This document shows, one piece after another, positions 10,600-22,531 of a stretch of 64,000 nt of DNA (position 1 is the stretch's first letter; each line of letters starts with the position of its first letter). The notes under the pieces were generated by a model. It saw only the letters and a list, made by a program, of their open reading frames with translations, searched no databases and had not been told where the DNA came from. The DNA is taken from contig CM043702.1 in NCBI GenBank assembly GCA_023935145.1, forward strand, positions 55,816,501-55,880,500, written 5' to 3'. The translations under genes and the position numbers were made by a program. This DNA comes from Bretschneidera sinensis. Lineage: Eukaryota; Streptophyta; Magnoliopsida; Brassicales; Akaniaceae.

Positions 10600-12240
10600 T
10601 AGATGCTTACTGCCAAAGTGGTTTATTCACTGATATTTATAGGGTTATTTTATATTGTTGTTATGGGACATTTATCTGGGTTATTACATTCAATTACCTG
10701 TCTAAAGGGGGTAATTGCGTGTTTTAATTCAGAGGTTGACATGAAACATTTGATGGAATTTATTGTAGTCTAGATTGTCTTTCTGCCCAAAAAGTGTTAG
10801 GCATTTCGAAAACTGAAATACGTTCATGTGTTGGTTTCATGTAAGAGATTCTACTAGTATATTGCATACTCTGCCCATAAGGGAGTAACTAATGATGTGA
10901 CGGGAATCTGTTTGTTGTAATTAGCATTCTTATTAATATGTTTTCTTTTGGTTGTCCTGAGCAGTTTCCATTGTTGTTGATAACAATAGTGCTACTTTTG
11001 AAATTTTGACTAGGTCAAATAATAAATTCAAGTCTACTTTCATGGCAATGTATATAAAATATGAAAATTAAAAATTATAAAAAATAAATAGCTTTCTTAA
11101 ATTTTCTAAAACATATTTGTTTAATTGGTGCACTTATTGACAATAATTAAATTTTGAGCATGTGAAATATATTTCAATATTGTGATATATTAATATATGA
11201 GGTAAAAGATGAGTGGGATCTTAATATTTTATTCTTCATAAAATTTATGTTTTATTTACTCATTGAGATTAATTATTATTTTATAATAATTTTCATAATA
11301 ATTTTTGGGTTCAATAAATATTTATTTATGAACATTAGTGATTAATTTCTTATTTCCCGAAATCTGTGCATATTCTGAAATTTTATTTCACAGTAAATTA
11401 TTTTGATGAGTTGAGATATTGTTAACAATATGTACAACAATATGTACAACAATATGTACTCTCCTAGTTTAATTGTCTTATTTATTGTAGTATCAACTGG
11501 AAAGCAAATGTAGAAAATATGCATTTTGTGAGAAATAATTGATCTAATTATTTAAAATATTTTGTTTTGTTCAAGACTTGTAGTAAGGATGCAACTGTTG
11601 ATTGTTTGGTGACTCATAGAGGTACATGTTGTATAGAGTACTTTTTCTTGTATGGTCATATGCATGCCTATCGTTTTGCATGTGTTTGTGGTTGTAAATG
11701 GCATTATTGTTTATCTCAGTTTTGGTTTGTTGCCAAAGTGGCATACTCATTGATATTTATGGGATTTAACTAAAACATGTTGCGGGATGATTACTATTTA
11801 TGTCGGTTTTAAGAAATTTCATGGGTTGATGTGGGTGTTTGCTGCCAAAGTGGCACACTCATTGATACTTTTGGGATTTCATTAAAACATGTTATGGAAT
11901 GGTTATTGTTTATCTAGGTTTTGAAAAATTTCATGGGTTGATATAGGTGTTTGCTACCAAAGTGGCACACTTATTGATACTTATGGGATTTCACTAAAAA
12001 ATGTTACGTGATGATTTTAATTGCATCATGCAATTACCTGCCCAAAGGGGTAGTTGTGTGCTGTAATTTATAAAAATACCTGAAACACTGTGGCAAGATG
12101 ATGAGTCAGTTTAGAAGTTCTATTTGCCCAAAAGAGATAATTATTTCGAAAACTGAGACATTGTCTTCATATGCTTCATGTGTAGAGTTTCTAAGTGTAT
12201 GTTGTATTCTCTGCCCAAAGGGGAGTTTATAACTATACTC
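10600..12240 (+). repeat. Large internal duplication in A with repeated CCCAAAGGGG motifs
   Basis: Two related blocks (about 10420-10900 and 11570-12240, offset about 1.1-1.4 kb) share the same series: ttcaagacttg, agaggta, ccaaagtgg, a gcccaaagggg-like word before taattg or tagttg, tcgaaaactga, ttcatgtgtagag-like, and ctgcccaaaggggagt. Polypurine words occur near 10703, 10877, 12037 and 12213. B has the same arrangement at about 52070-52530 and 53210-54000. Confidence 0.7.
11680..12010 (+). repeat. 112-bp tandem repeat in A (3 units)
   Basis: The word ccaaagtggca recurs with its cc at 11733, 11845 and 11957, exactly 112 bp apart. Units share tactcattgatattt, gggatttcactaaaacatgtt and aatttcatgggttgat. 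B carries four units. Confidence 0.9.
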
Positions 12241-12510
12241 TTAGATTATCTGTTTTGGAATATGTTGGTTATTGCCTTTTTATTGATGTATTACATTCTT
12301 GTCTTAAATAAATCTCATTTTTGTTTTTGTGAACAATAACCAAGCAACTATTGAGATCCTGATTGGTTCGAATTATAAGAGTTGAAGACAGATTGTGTTT
12401 GGTTTCAAACAATGAATATATTCGTTTTGGTGTTGAAACATTTGGCTCCAAAAGACCACTTAATAAAGAAAATTATTTTCTTTATGGTATAAGCACCTAG
12501 GTCACATATC

Positions 12511-12559
12511 GAGAGAGAGAGAGAGGGAAAGAGAGAGAGAGAGGGAGAGAGAGAGCGAG
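12511..12559. repeat. (GA)n microsatellite
   Basis: About 49 bp of imperfect GA repeats. It lies inside A and has no clear counterpart in B. Confidence 0.95.
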
Positions 12560-13195
12560 TTAAAAAGCTTGTTAGCGATGATAATTTGCCCACTCTTGAT
12601 TTTGGGGATATAGAGATCTGTGTTGATTGTATTAGGAGAAAGTTAACCAAAACCAATAAAATGGCTCAACTCGTTGTTATGATATTCTAGAAATAGTGCA
12701 TACTGATATTAGTGGTACCAAAAATTTGATGAGGTGGTAACTTCTATTGGTTTTGAGGAGAATAAAGTAAATCAATGCATATACCTAAAGGTTAGTGGGA
12801 GAAAATTTATTTATCTAGTTCTTTATGTAGATGATATTTTTCTTGCTAGTAATGATCTTGGGTTATTAAATGATACAAAACAGTTGTTGTCCAAGACTGT
12901 TGATATGAAAGATCTTGGTGAGACATACTTTGCCCTTAGTGTTAAGATTCGTAGTATGTTGAGTTTTTCTTAGAGAGTTTACATAAGAAAAGGGGATAAA
13001 TTGAGTTTGAGTCAATATCCCAAGAATGATCTTGAGAGAGGATCCATGAAAACTGTACTTTATGTTAGTGCGTTGTTGAGCACATTCAAACGGAGAACAT
13101 GGTTGCTGATCCTTAACCAAAGGTCTGAGACCCATGTTTTTAAGAAACGTGTTGATAGTATTGGTGTTTTAGAGTCCTTTGATGTACTAGGTTAG
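12560..13195 (+). pseudogene. A pol remnant: gag-pre-integrase fused to RT and RNase H scraps
   Basis: First a gag-pre-integrase/integrase start (LPTLDFGDIEICVDCIRRK, then a TDISG block near 12700). Without any integrase core it is followed at about 12728 by RT palm sequence (FDEVVTSIGFEENKVNQCIY, LVLYVDDIFLASNDLG, DMKDLGE). After KGDKLSLSQYPKNDLERGSMK (near 13050) the sequence jumps into the extreme C-terminal RNase H region (TVLYVSAL and a decayed NMVADPLTKGL-like end). Both joins are present in B, so they are inherited. YVDD is intact here but isolated from the fingers. Confidence 0.8.
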
Positions 13196-13852
13196 TGGGA
13201 GTTATTTATATTTTAATATTTTGGTTATTGGATTTATATAATTTTGGAACCTATCATGTTTCGGATATGATAATTGGATATTATGATATTGATTGATGAT
13301 CATCATATATATTTTCATTCATATTGTCTTATCTTATCTCTGTGTATGTATGAATGCATTTGAATATATGATATATTATGTTGTGAAAACTTAAAACTTG
13401 GTGTCTGTTTTGAGTTTGGTTAGGTATGTCTCGTGGTCGACACTTTGTTGAAACCTCGAGGTATTTTGTTGGAGACATACCATGTTGTTGATGGCTTCTC
13501 TAGCCTATTTATAAGCATGTTGTACGAAGAGTCATGTTGAGGAATGACAATGAAAATGGCACATTATTTTATCACCCTGTGGGATGCTATTTTCTTGCTA
13601 CACTACCCTATTAGATCTATGTTAATGGAATCGTCTGCATGCATAACAATGGATTGGTCTTGTGTGAATAATATAGCACAATTGCTATTATAATTCCATG
13701 TATGGTGTTTTTCGTAGGACCGGATCGTTTAAGATGTTGTCTCAAAGGACCAAATTGTTTTTCAAATATGGCCATAATATAATCAAGTTGTTTGACTTGG
13801 GAGTAGTTTTAAAATTTTGAGAGCTATAATTAGTATTGCCCAAGTGGAAGAA

Positions 13853-14357
13853 TGTTGAAATTTTTTTATGTGGGCTACCATTAATTATAGTGGTTTTGGT
13901 TTTATAAAACCAAGTCAATGGATTTGGTCCAATGAGAAAAATACGAGAGCCTATCTGTTGTTAATTGGTGATCATGTTATTTGGGATTGTACACATCTTA
14001 ATGTTATTAATGTGAGTCAGTAGGTAGTGTAGGCCTTTGTCCAATATGCTCTGTAGATGGAATGACCCATTTAGACTTTCAGTATCTAGGGTTAATGATG
14101 TGTATATAAACATGTTACGTCGCCTCTTGGGCTCCCAATACATCTGAGTATTCAGTTTTCTATCAATTTGAGAAAGCTGATGTTGTGGGACAACAAAATG
14201 AAGACCTAACCCTGATCATACTTCTGTTGTGAGGCAGTTCAAATTTCCACTCCGACAATTGCTCAATCATATATGTGGATTACTTATGCAATTATTTGTG
14301 TTCTAATTTCATGTATGATATTATTGTTTATGCTAATTGAAGCCTACAATTATCTCA
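13853..14357 (+). repeat. 3' LTR of A
   Basis: Starts TGTTGAAATTTTTTTATGTG after the polypurine tract and matches LTRs at 49667-50152 and 55446-55936. Contains a TATA-like gtgtatataaac near 14100. The end carries about 14 extra bases relative to B before atctca. Confidence 0.8.
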
Positions 14358-14929
14358 TATATAGTCATTGTTATAAATAAAACGGAGGTAAAAAGAGTAT
14401 TGAAATTTACTTTTACGAAACACCATACTTTAACCCTCTATTTTACTCGAAAAATTAATGACATGATTCTTCATATAAACATACTGATCATATTTATAAG
14501 TTTATAATTAGTTTCAATTTTATTTTACATTCATTTAATATGTACATGTTTTACACGTATTTATATAATAAAAATAAAAATAATATAATGTAAACACTTT
14601 CAAAAGTAAGAGTCGAAAGGCTCTCATTTCATAAAATTTTAAAAAGCTGTGTTTTCGCCCACTTACTCTCTTTGTCTCGCATTTGCTCTATAAACTGATT
14701 ACCTTATCACGACCTAGAATTAGAGTTTAATATATTATGTTATTTACAAAGAAACAAATTTGAAGTACAAAGTTTCTCTATATTCATTATTAGCTTATTG
14801 AATTGTTTGGTGAACTTAATTAGTAATTACAATGTAATTTAGAAAAGTTAAAGAGGAAACTAAATTAGTGTTTAAACCAGAGCTAAAATGACGTCACCAA
14901 AAATTGGAAAAAGAAAAATTGGTGCATCA

Positions 14930-15180
14930 TGATGGGTTAACTCGAACTTGCCTAAAACCTGAGATGGCCCGTAACCTAAACAACCTGAGACCCGATATAA
15001 CCTATAAACCAAATGATTTGAGATCCGAATGACCCGAGATCTAAAATGACTTGAGCTTAAAATGACCCAAACCCGAAACGATTTGAGCCAAATAAGACTT
15101 GAATCCAAAATAACTAGAACTTAAAATTATCTAAACCCGACCTGACTTGAACTCGAACCTGACCCGGCCGATTGCCACCA
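14930..15180. repeat. Degenerate short tandem repeat (acccgaaatgacc-like)
   Basis: Words such as aacctgagatggcccg, gacccgatataacc, atgacccgagatc, atgacccaaacccg and cccgacctgac recur at roughly 14-20-bp spacing. Copies are diverged, so the array is old. Confidence 0.75.
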
Positions 15181-16010
15181 CTAAGTGTGAGTATCACAGC
15201 AATGGCTGTATGAGAGAGAAAAAAAAAAAAAAAGATGTAAGATAATGGAAGGTATATCACATTTATATCCACAGAAAACCAAAGCCATCAAAAATTAATT
15301 TAAAAAAAGGTCGATTTACATTCCATCAATAAAACCAAGAGAATTCAAACCCCACACCCATATCAGAGTTCATCAAAGTCATCAACCGGGAAAATCCTTC
15401 CAATGCAAATCATAATAAGATAACTCCATAATAGATAATCCAATTTATCGATAGCAGACACCAAAATCAGACGTTCATTACCATGATTTATAAATCTTAA
15501 TAGTGTAAGCAACTGTTACAGAGATTAACACCAACCATCACATAAGATCACCTTTGATAGCCTTATTTCTGCAATTTATGTTTCAATTTTCATCGAGGAG
15601 TAGCTTCCCAACTTTTTCCTTTAGACTCCTTGTGACTTTGCCAGTTCAATAATATTCAAAAGCAAAACTTCATCCATTGAAGGTTAATTCTTTGTCTCAC
15701 ACACTATAATTAGTTCCATTTAATGTAAAAAAAATGATTATCAAAAAGAGGAGAAAAAATACTTATCAAAATCTTGACTTTAACTATTGCTCCAAGGAAG
15801 AAAAGCAAATATAACTTTCAAGAATTAGAAAAGTAAAAAGAAAAGTAATTTCATCTCTCTGTCACACCCATATTAACTAACCATTACATTGATCAAACAC
15901 AGAAACTATATTAATACTGAAAGAAAATAAATTTAGAACAAGTCATACACCAAAAAAAATATTATGAAAAAAGAAAGCTTCTAGCCCAAAACATGCAGGA
16001 ACTCTTACCG

Positions 16011-16078
16011 TGGAAACATTTAATCCCCTCGACTTAAGGCAAGGCCATCAATGGCAGCAACAAATTGTTTGTCGCACT
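16011..16078 (-). pseudogene. Possible relic exon similar to enoyl-CoA hydratase / peroxisomal MFP
   Basis: On the minus strand a short segment after a good acceptor-like ttgcattacag reads CDKQFVAAIDGLALSRGD and then a stop, with a gtaag donor-like sequence at its end. It resembles the KPVVAAIDGLALGGG segment of the crotonase fold in plant multifunctional proteins. No flanking exons were found, and the glycine-rich loop is altered. The match is short and could be chance. Confidence 0.25.
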
Positions 16079-16394
16079 GTAATGCAAAGAAACCAATATG
16101 ATTGAAAGCTTTATGAATACATAAATCAATAAACTCATCCAAACAAAGTGAGTTTGACCACAGCTAAAATAGGGCTTAACCATGCCATTTTGATGATATG
16201 GCAAGCTCTGGTATGCTTGACTTATGATTATGACTTCATTATATATCTCCATCTTAGGTAAGGTTGAATGTTTTTGAACTCAGATCACATTGAGCAAGCT
16301 TTTTTTCTCTTTGTATAAAAAAAGGAAATGCTTCCATACTCAAATTTGCTTTTAGTCTTTTGTGTTAATATTTGAAAAAGAATACAATAAAAAA

Positions 16395-17015
16395 GTTTGT
16401 TACAAACAGTGAAAATGATGTAGCGGATTGGAGAAGAAGACAGAAGATGTTGTAGCGGACTGGAGAAGAAGACAGCGAATTCGAAACAGGGTCAACGGAT
16501 TCAAGCGGTTTAAAAAGCGGAATCACCAACTGTTAAGGGGCAGTAGAGAAGAAGGGAATTTCACTTTCTTAGCAAGTGAATAGCTCCTAAGAAAAGAGAG
16601 GGAGAGAGAAATTTGACAAGAAAATTAAGTTTTACTCATCATCCCTATTTACAATCTAGCAAGGATCTATTTATATGAATATACTGCTACTGTAATGAGA
16701 AATACAACTATTGACAGTTATAACTGCCTAATAGAATCAGTTCAAGTGCTCAACCAACTAGCTAGAAACATGTTTCGTAATTAGACAGAATGTAATCTTT
16801 AGTCCAGTTAGGTGTAGTTCTGGCCTTGGCAGTTCTTTTGGCTTCCTGTTTGTTTTCTTATGCAGTGTTGCCTTCTATTACAACTATATCCTCTGTTCAT
16901 TTTCTTCCTATTCTACTCCTTCTCCTTAGGCTTTACTTTCATCCATAATGGTGCCGTTTGGGAACCATCTTAAAGGTCATTAAGAAGGTTCCCAAACGGC
17001 GCCAATGTACTGTAA
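16395..17015. repeat. LTR-like block ending in a primer-site palindrome
   Basis: Begins tgtagcggattggagaagaagac, with a second copy of that motif about 34 bp later (near 16431), and contains a TATA-like tttatatgaat near 16669. It ends in a near-perfect inverted repeat: tggtgccgtttgggaacc (from 16949) and its complement ggttcccaaacggcgcca (to 17004). The arm tggcgccgtttgggaacc resembles primer-binding sites of plant LTR elements. Element identity and orientation are unresolved. Confidence 0.45.
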
Positions 17016-17367
17016 CACATCCTTTTTCACCATATCCTGATTTAGCATCAAATTAATCTTGTTTGTATCAAAGTGACACCTATTATGTGAGATTTATAAA
17101 TTCATAGGATAAGTCTTATTGATAATAGATGCAAGATTCAGATTGAATTATTTTTCCAAAGCACAAAAAATAAAGGTTTGAAACACAATCATGCATACTT
17201 ATCATACTAGTATTTCTACCATTTGAATCAAATTTGTGCAGCCTTCATAGAGAAGATTTTTCCTTCTTTTACCAAAGAAGCAACCAAAAGTTTACAAAGA
17301 GATTGATGAGGAACTTTCATGAAAATTTCTGCTTTCTAATTATATTATTGACTCATTTTAATGCATT
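17016..17367. other. AT-rich intergenic stretch
   Basis: Nothing recognisable; provides the attaa target site of E2 at its right end. Confidence 0.6.
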
Positions 17368-17372
17368 ATTAA
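17368..17372. repeat. E2 target-site duplication, left (attaa)
   Basis: Same five bases at 23399-23403. Confidence 0.85.
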
Positions 17373-18194
17373 TGTTGGTATTTGTCTAAGGATTAAAAGG
17401 GTTGAAGAATGAAGCCTCTTCAGGCCTTGGGGTCGCGGCTTAAGGTGTGCACGCCGTGGCACGGCCCTGTGCGCTACGGAACAGCCACCCCAAGTGGCCT
17501 CCAGCATGACAGAAAGCCTCCCCCTTCCAGGCCGCGACATGCCCTGTTTTGAGCCGCGGCTTGAAGCACACCTGATGCACTCTCATCAGCATTTTGGAAA
17601 GGTGCGTGGTGCATGATCAAAATGCACAGGATCACTTAGACTTGTTGAAGGGCTATGATTGATTGGTCTTCAAGATCTAAGGGTTGAGATTGACTTCAAG
17701 ATAGGTTCAAGAAGTGGTGCACTATATGAAGGGTCACCTAGCTTTATTCTCAACATGACATGATATAACTTGTGAAAATGAGATCAAGTGTAAGAGTGCA
17801 AAGACATAAACACAAGAAAGAATCATTATAGAGAGGCTGGTTGTTTAGAGAGAGAGTAGTATAGATATGGGATTCAAGGGCCTTGTAAGTGCAATTTTCT
17901 TGGGGAAAATTTCAGGGTAACTCAAGTCCTTATCACTTTTTTTTTTCTCTTATTTCGTTCTTCAAGAACTAGAGGTTTCTTGAAGAGGTGTTGCTGTAAC
18001 TTGTAAGAACTCATTGATTTAGTAAAGAGGGCTCGGAGGAGCTCACGGGAACGTAGGCACATTTCCAAACCTCGATAACAAATTGCTTGTGTTCTTTTTT
18101 TGCTTTGATTACTGTTTCTGTTCTTTACAAGTCATTATAGACTTAGGTGTTTAGAAGATCACCACCTGGGAATCTTGAGGGTGGTTTCCCAATA
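17373..18194 (+). repeat. E2 5' LTR (822 bp)
   Basis: Starts TGTTGGTATTTGTC. The promoter region reads cactatatgaaggg (near 17722), where the 3' LTR has cactatataaaggg, so the TATA box is mutated in the copy that would drive transcription. Confidence 0.9.
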
Positions 18195-18195
18195 G

Positions 18196-18207
18196 TGGTA
18201 TCAGAGC
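18196..18207 (+). other. E2 primer-binding site (tRNA-Met type)
   Basis: tggtatcagagc, one base after the LTR; the usual plant copia primer site. Confidence 0.9.
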
Positions 18208-18436
18208 TTTGGTGAGCAGGTATCGGAGTTGGAACAGAAGGTATCGGAGCAAGACTCCCAAAATCAAAGAGACTTCTTGGGTGATTCAAGAACGGAGTAG
18301 AGATCAAGATCTGATCGTGTTCTCGAAGGTGATTCAAGAACGGTATTGAGATCAATCTTTGATCGTGTTCTTGAGATTTAGAAGAAGTTAGAAAGCAATT
18401 GTGGGTGCTGCATAAATCTGGGATTTTCTCCGCAAG

Positions 18437-19240
18437 ATGGGTTCAAACTTCATTGTTGAGAAGTTTGATAGAAAGGGAGACTTTGCCCTTTGGAAGCGGA
18501 AAATCAAGGCTGTTCTTATGCAACAGAAGGTGGACTTGGCTATTGGAGAAGATGACGCTTTTCCAGCAAGTATCACAGAAGTCCAGCAGATTGAGATGAA
18601 GAAGATGACGTATAGCACCATCTTTCTGCACATCTCGGATAGTGTCACAAGGGAGTGTGGAGACTCAGAAGATCAAACTGTCATATGGAAGAAACTAGAA
18701 GAGTTATTTTTTATCAAAACTCTCCCCAATAAGATTTATCTTTTTAAATGAATCTTTGATTTTAAAATGGATCCCAATAAAGAGTTGCAAGATAATCTTG
18801 ATGTGTTTAATAAACTAGTTCAAGATTTGGCTAGTTGTAGTATAATGTTCCCAGATGAACAATTGGCTGTTATTTTATTGAATTCTCTTCCTGATTATTT
18901 TGAAAGTTTGATTAATGCTATTGAATATGGAAGAGATACACTAACCAAGGAAATTGTGATCAATGCTATAAGGGCTCATGATTTCAAAGCCAAGATGAGG
19001 GAAACATCAAGTGGAGAAGGGTTGTTCGTTAGAGGAAGGCCAGCAACTCGGAATGGCAGTAGCATCTATGGCAATTACCGGGAGAAATCAAAGGGTAGAG
19101 GGCAGAGCCATGGGAGATCGCATTCCAAACCAAAGTTTGGATGGAAGCGATGCTACTACTGCAATAAGGAGGGTCATTTCAAGAAAGATTGTAAGAAGAA
19201 GATGTGGGATGAGAGAGGAGGAAGCCATACCAAGAATTGA
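18437..19240 (+). pseudogene. E2 gag (two frameshifted parts)
   Basis: The ATG at 18437 opens 104 codons with FDRKGDFALWKRKIKAVL and SITEVQQIEMKK, ending at a TGA (18749-18751). The Gag then continues in another frame from about 18767 (LQDNLDVFNKLVQDLASC, VILLNSLPDYFESL, KEIVINAIRAHDFKAKM). It reaches a complete CCHC zinc knuckle RCYYCNKEGHFKKDC near 19150-19195 and ends at a stop at 19238-19240. Order and length match copia Gag. The basic RGRG-like linker before the knuckle is single copy, unlike the five-unit version in E1. The Gag would form the virus-like particle in an intact element. Confidence 0.9.
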
Positions 19241-19325
19241 GAGGCTTCGGTTGCCAAAAGAGAACAGCAAGATGATGTTCTTGTTGTGTGCTCAAATGTG
19301 AGCAGGAGGCAAGGCAGCGAGAAAT

Positions 19326-22300
19326 AGATCCTGGATTCCGGGTGCACTTATCACATGTGCCCTCACAGGGATTGGTTCAAGAATTTCAAGGAAACCAATG
19401 ATGGAAAGGTTTTCTTGGGGAATGATACTTCTTGCCAAGTGAGGGGGATAAGAGACATCCAATTGAGGATGTTTGATGGAGTCACATGGCTGCTGCGGAA
19501 TGTGAGGTATCTTCTGGATTTGAGAAGAAGCTTGATCTCATTAGGGCAGCTGGATTCCATGGGATACACATACAAAGCAGAGGGAGGAAAGATCAAGGTA
19601 ACCAAGTGATCTTTGATAGTAATCAAAGTAGTAATAAAGGATGGTCTCTATGAGATGATTGGTGAGACAGAAATCAAGGATCAAGCAGCAAGCTTGATGG
19701 CTGAGATGGATAAGATGGTTCTTTGGCACAATCGCTTGGGACATATGAGCGAAAAGGGCCTGCAAGTTAACAAGGATGGTCTACTTGGTGGTGACAAGGT
19801 AGAGAAACTTGATTTCATCGAATATTGTGCTCTTGGGAAGCAACATCGGGTCAGCTTCAACACCGGAGTGCACAAGTTTAAGGGTATTCTTGACTACATT
19901 TATGCAGATCTTTAGGCACCAACAAGAATACCAACACAGCGAGGTGATCGTTACTTTTTATCTTTAATTGATGATTATTCAAGAAAGGTTTGAGTTTATT
20001 TGCTTAAAAATAAATTAGATGCTTTGAATAAATTTATGGTGAGGAAAAAGTTGCTGGAGACTCAAACGGGCAGGGTAGTTAAGGTATTAAGAACTAATAA
20101 TGGCTTAGAATTTTTTAATAAAGATTTTGATAAATTCTGTGAATTAAATGGGATTCTAAGACATAGAACGGTTGTGAAAACCCCTCAGCAAAATGGAGTT
20201 ACTGAGAGGATGAATAGGACCCTTATGGAAAAGCTTAGGTGCATGTTAATTGGGTTCGGTTTACCAAAATGTTTTTTGGGGGAAGATGTGTCTACTGCTG
20301 CATATTTGGTTAATAGATCACACCCTCTAGGGCTTTAGACCTTAAGACTCCTAAGGAGACATGGAGTGGGAAACCCCCTGAGTTAAGAAAACTTAGGACT
20401 TTTGGATGTACTGCATTTGCACATCAAAAGGATGATAAACTTAGCCCAAGGTCAAGAAAATGTGTGTTTCTAGGGTATGGTGATGGGGTTAAGGGGTATA
20501 GATTGTGGTCCTTAGAGCCAACAGGATTTAAACTCATAATAAGTAGGGATGTCATTTTTAATGAATTGTTATTTTCTTATTTGGAGAAAACTAACCCTGC
20601 AGGGGATAGTGAGCAAACTAGTCCGGAATTTGTAGAGCATAGCATCAAGGAAAATTCAGTTCAAGTAGAGCAAGGATTGCAAGAGGGTTCAGACCAAGTA
20701 GAGCCCATTGATGAAGGCCAACCTCAGGATACTCGAGAGGAGGCTGAACTGGAAGGAGATGTTGCAGCAAGTTAGAATGACTATCAGCTCACAAGGGACC
20801 GGGAAAGGAGGGCGGTTAAACCACCTTTAAGATATGGTTTTGCTGGTGCTAATGTAGCAGCTCCTTATTCAAAAGGAGGGGTTGAACCAGAAACTTACAT
20901 GGATGCCATGGAATGTAAGGATTTGTCAAAGTGGCAGCTAGCTATGGAGGAAGAAATGGATTCTTTGAGGAAGAACAACTCTTTGAATTGGTGCCCAAAC
21001 CAGAAAAACAGATAGTTGTGGATTGTAGATGGATCTACAAGATCAAAGAAGGAAACACTCCAGGGGATAAAGTTCGGTATAAAGCTAGGCTGGTGGCGAA
21101 GGGGTTCACACAAAAAGAAGGTATAGATTTCACCGAAATATTCTCACTAGTTATGAAATACAAGACGATAAGGATAATGTTAGCAATGGTGGTCCAATTT
21201 AATTGGGAAATCGAGCAAATGGATGTGAAAACAACGTTCTTGCATGGAGAACTTGATGAAACCATCTATATGAGGTAACCCGAAGGCTATGAGGAAGGAA
21301 GGCAGGGAGATTTGGTGTGCAAATTGAAGAAATCTCTCTATGGCCTAAAGCAATCACCTCAACAATAGAATAAGAGGTTCGATTCCTTTGTAACTAGCTT
21401 GGGTTTCATGAGGAGCTACTATGATTCGTGCTTGTACTACAAGGGGTATAAGGTGGAGGAAGTGGTGATCATCCTCATCTATGTTGATGATATGCTGTTG
21501 GTTGGGAGCAACATGGAGAGGATAGGAAAATTGAAGTCTTAACTTAGTGAGGAGTTTGAGAAGAAGGATCTTGGCCATGCATAGAAGATCTTTGGGATGA
21601 GTATAATCCGAGAAAGAGAGAGAAACAGATTGAAGATTTCTCAGACTTCCTACATAGAAAAGATGATATCTAAGTTTTCTATGGAAGATAGCAAACCAGT
21701 GAAGGTTCCCCTTGCTGGTCATTTCAAGTTCTCCAGCGATCAATGTTTGAGATTGGATGAGGAGAAGAAAGAAATGGAAAAGGTCCCATACTCTAGTGCG
21801 GTTGGATTAGTCATGTTCATGATGGTAAGCACTAGATCTGACATTGCTCATGCAATAAGTGTTCTCAGCAGGTTTATGAGTAACCCGGAAAGGAGCATTG
21901 GCTTAGGATGAAGTGGTTGCTGAGGTACTTGAAGGAAAGCCTAGATGTGGGGCTGGTTTATGAGAAGAGGAGTAAGTCCATCTGTCTTGAGGGTTATGCA
22001 GATTCGGACTATGGAGCAGACCGGGATAAAAGAAGATCGATTATCTCCTACTTCTTCAACTTAAACGGATGTTGTATAAGTTGGAAGGCTCAGTTGTAGC
22101 CAGTGGTAGCACTCTCAACAACCGAGGCTGAGTACATAATGGCAACGAAAGCCATTAAGGAGGCTATGTGGTGCAAAGGGTTGTTGGAAGAGTTGAAGGT
22201 ATTAAAAGAGCAGGTGGTGGTGTATTCGGATAGCCAAAGTGCGTTGCACTTGGGTAAGAATCCGATGTTCCATGAGAGGACAAAGCATATGGATGTTCAG

Positions 22301-22333
22301 TATCATTTAATTCGAGAAAATGTTACGGAATGA
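19326..22333 (+). pseudogene. E2 pol (protease, integrase, RT, RNase H; broken)
   Basis: Protease motif ILDSGCTYHMCP (from about 19328) is intact but follows a stop. Gag-pre-integrase is near 19722-19850, with one zinc Cys changed (FIEYC). In integrase the second catalytic Asp is Asn (VLRTNNGLEFF, near 20085-20120), while the Glu in GVTERMNRTLMEK is kept. RT (about 20931-21900) retains VDCRWIYKIKEG, MDVKTTFLHGELDE, KKSLYGLKQSPQQ and the catalytic YVDDMLLVG (near 21481). RNase H (21908-22333) has YADSDYGAD, ALSTTEAEYI, YSDSQSALHL and RTKHMDVQYH, with one stop near 22098. At least five stops or frame breaks occur overall. Confidence 0.9.
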
Positions 22334-22531
22334 TGCATTCATGTGGATAAGGTGGCCATGGAAAAAAATCCTGCAGATTTAGGTACTAAAGTTCTACCTT
22401 TAAGTAAGTTCAATCATTGCCTTGGACTTCCTAGAATTGGATTCGGTTGATATGGTGACTCAAGTTAAGTTTGGATCCTGAGTTCTCTACACAATAGGTT
22501 CGGGTTTAATCGCTTAGACAAAGGTAGAGAT

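Larger units (their letters stand above)
10330..14357 (+). mobile_element. A: 5'-truncated non-autonomous copia derivative (same family as B)
   Basis: From about 10330 to the end this block aligns in order with element B (from about 51980 to 55936). It includes the ttcaagacttg start, two generations of ccaaagtgg repeats, short pol remnants and a final LTR. The 5' LTR and first part of the internal region are missing. The 3' LTR (13853-14357) follows the polypurine tract cccaagtggaagaa. There is no gag and only scraps of pol. The left boundary is approximate. Confidence 0.75.
14358..16394. other. Non-coding stretch, AT-rich, with minisatellite and poly-A
   Basis: No convincing gene. It contains a degenerate minisatellite (14930-15180), a poly-A run near 15218-15232, and a possible relic exon near 16011-16078. 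The rest shows no recognisable structure. Confidence 0.6.

Noticed and set aside
11680..12010. Possible CRISPR-like array
   Set aside because: Repeats are directly adjacent with no unique spacers and lie in a plant retroelement.
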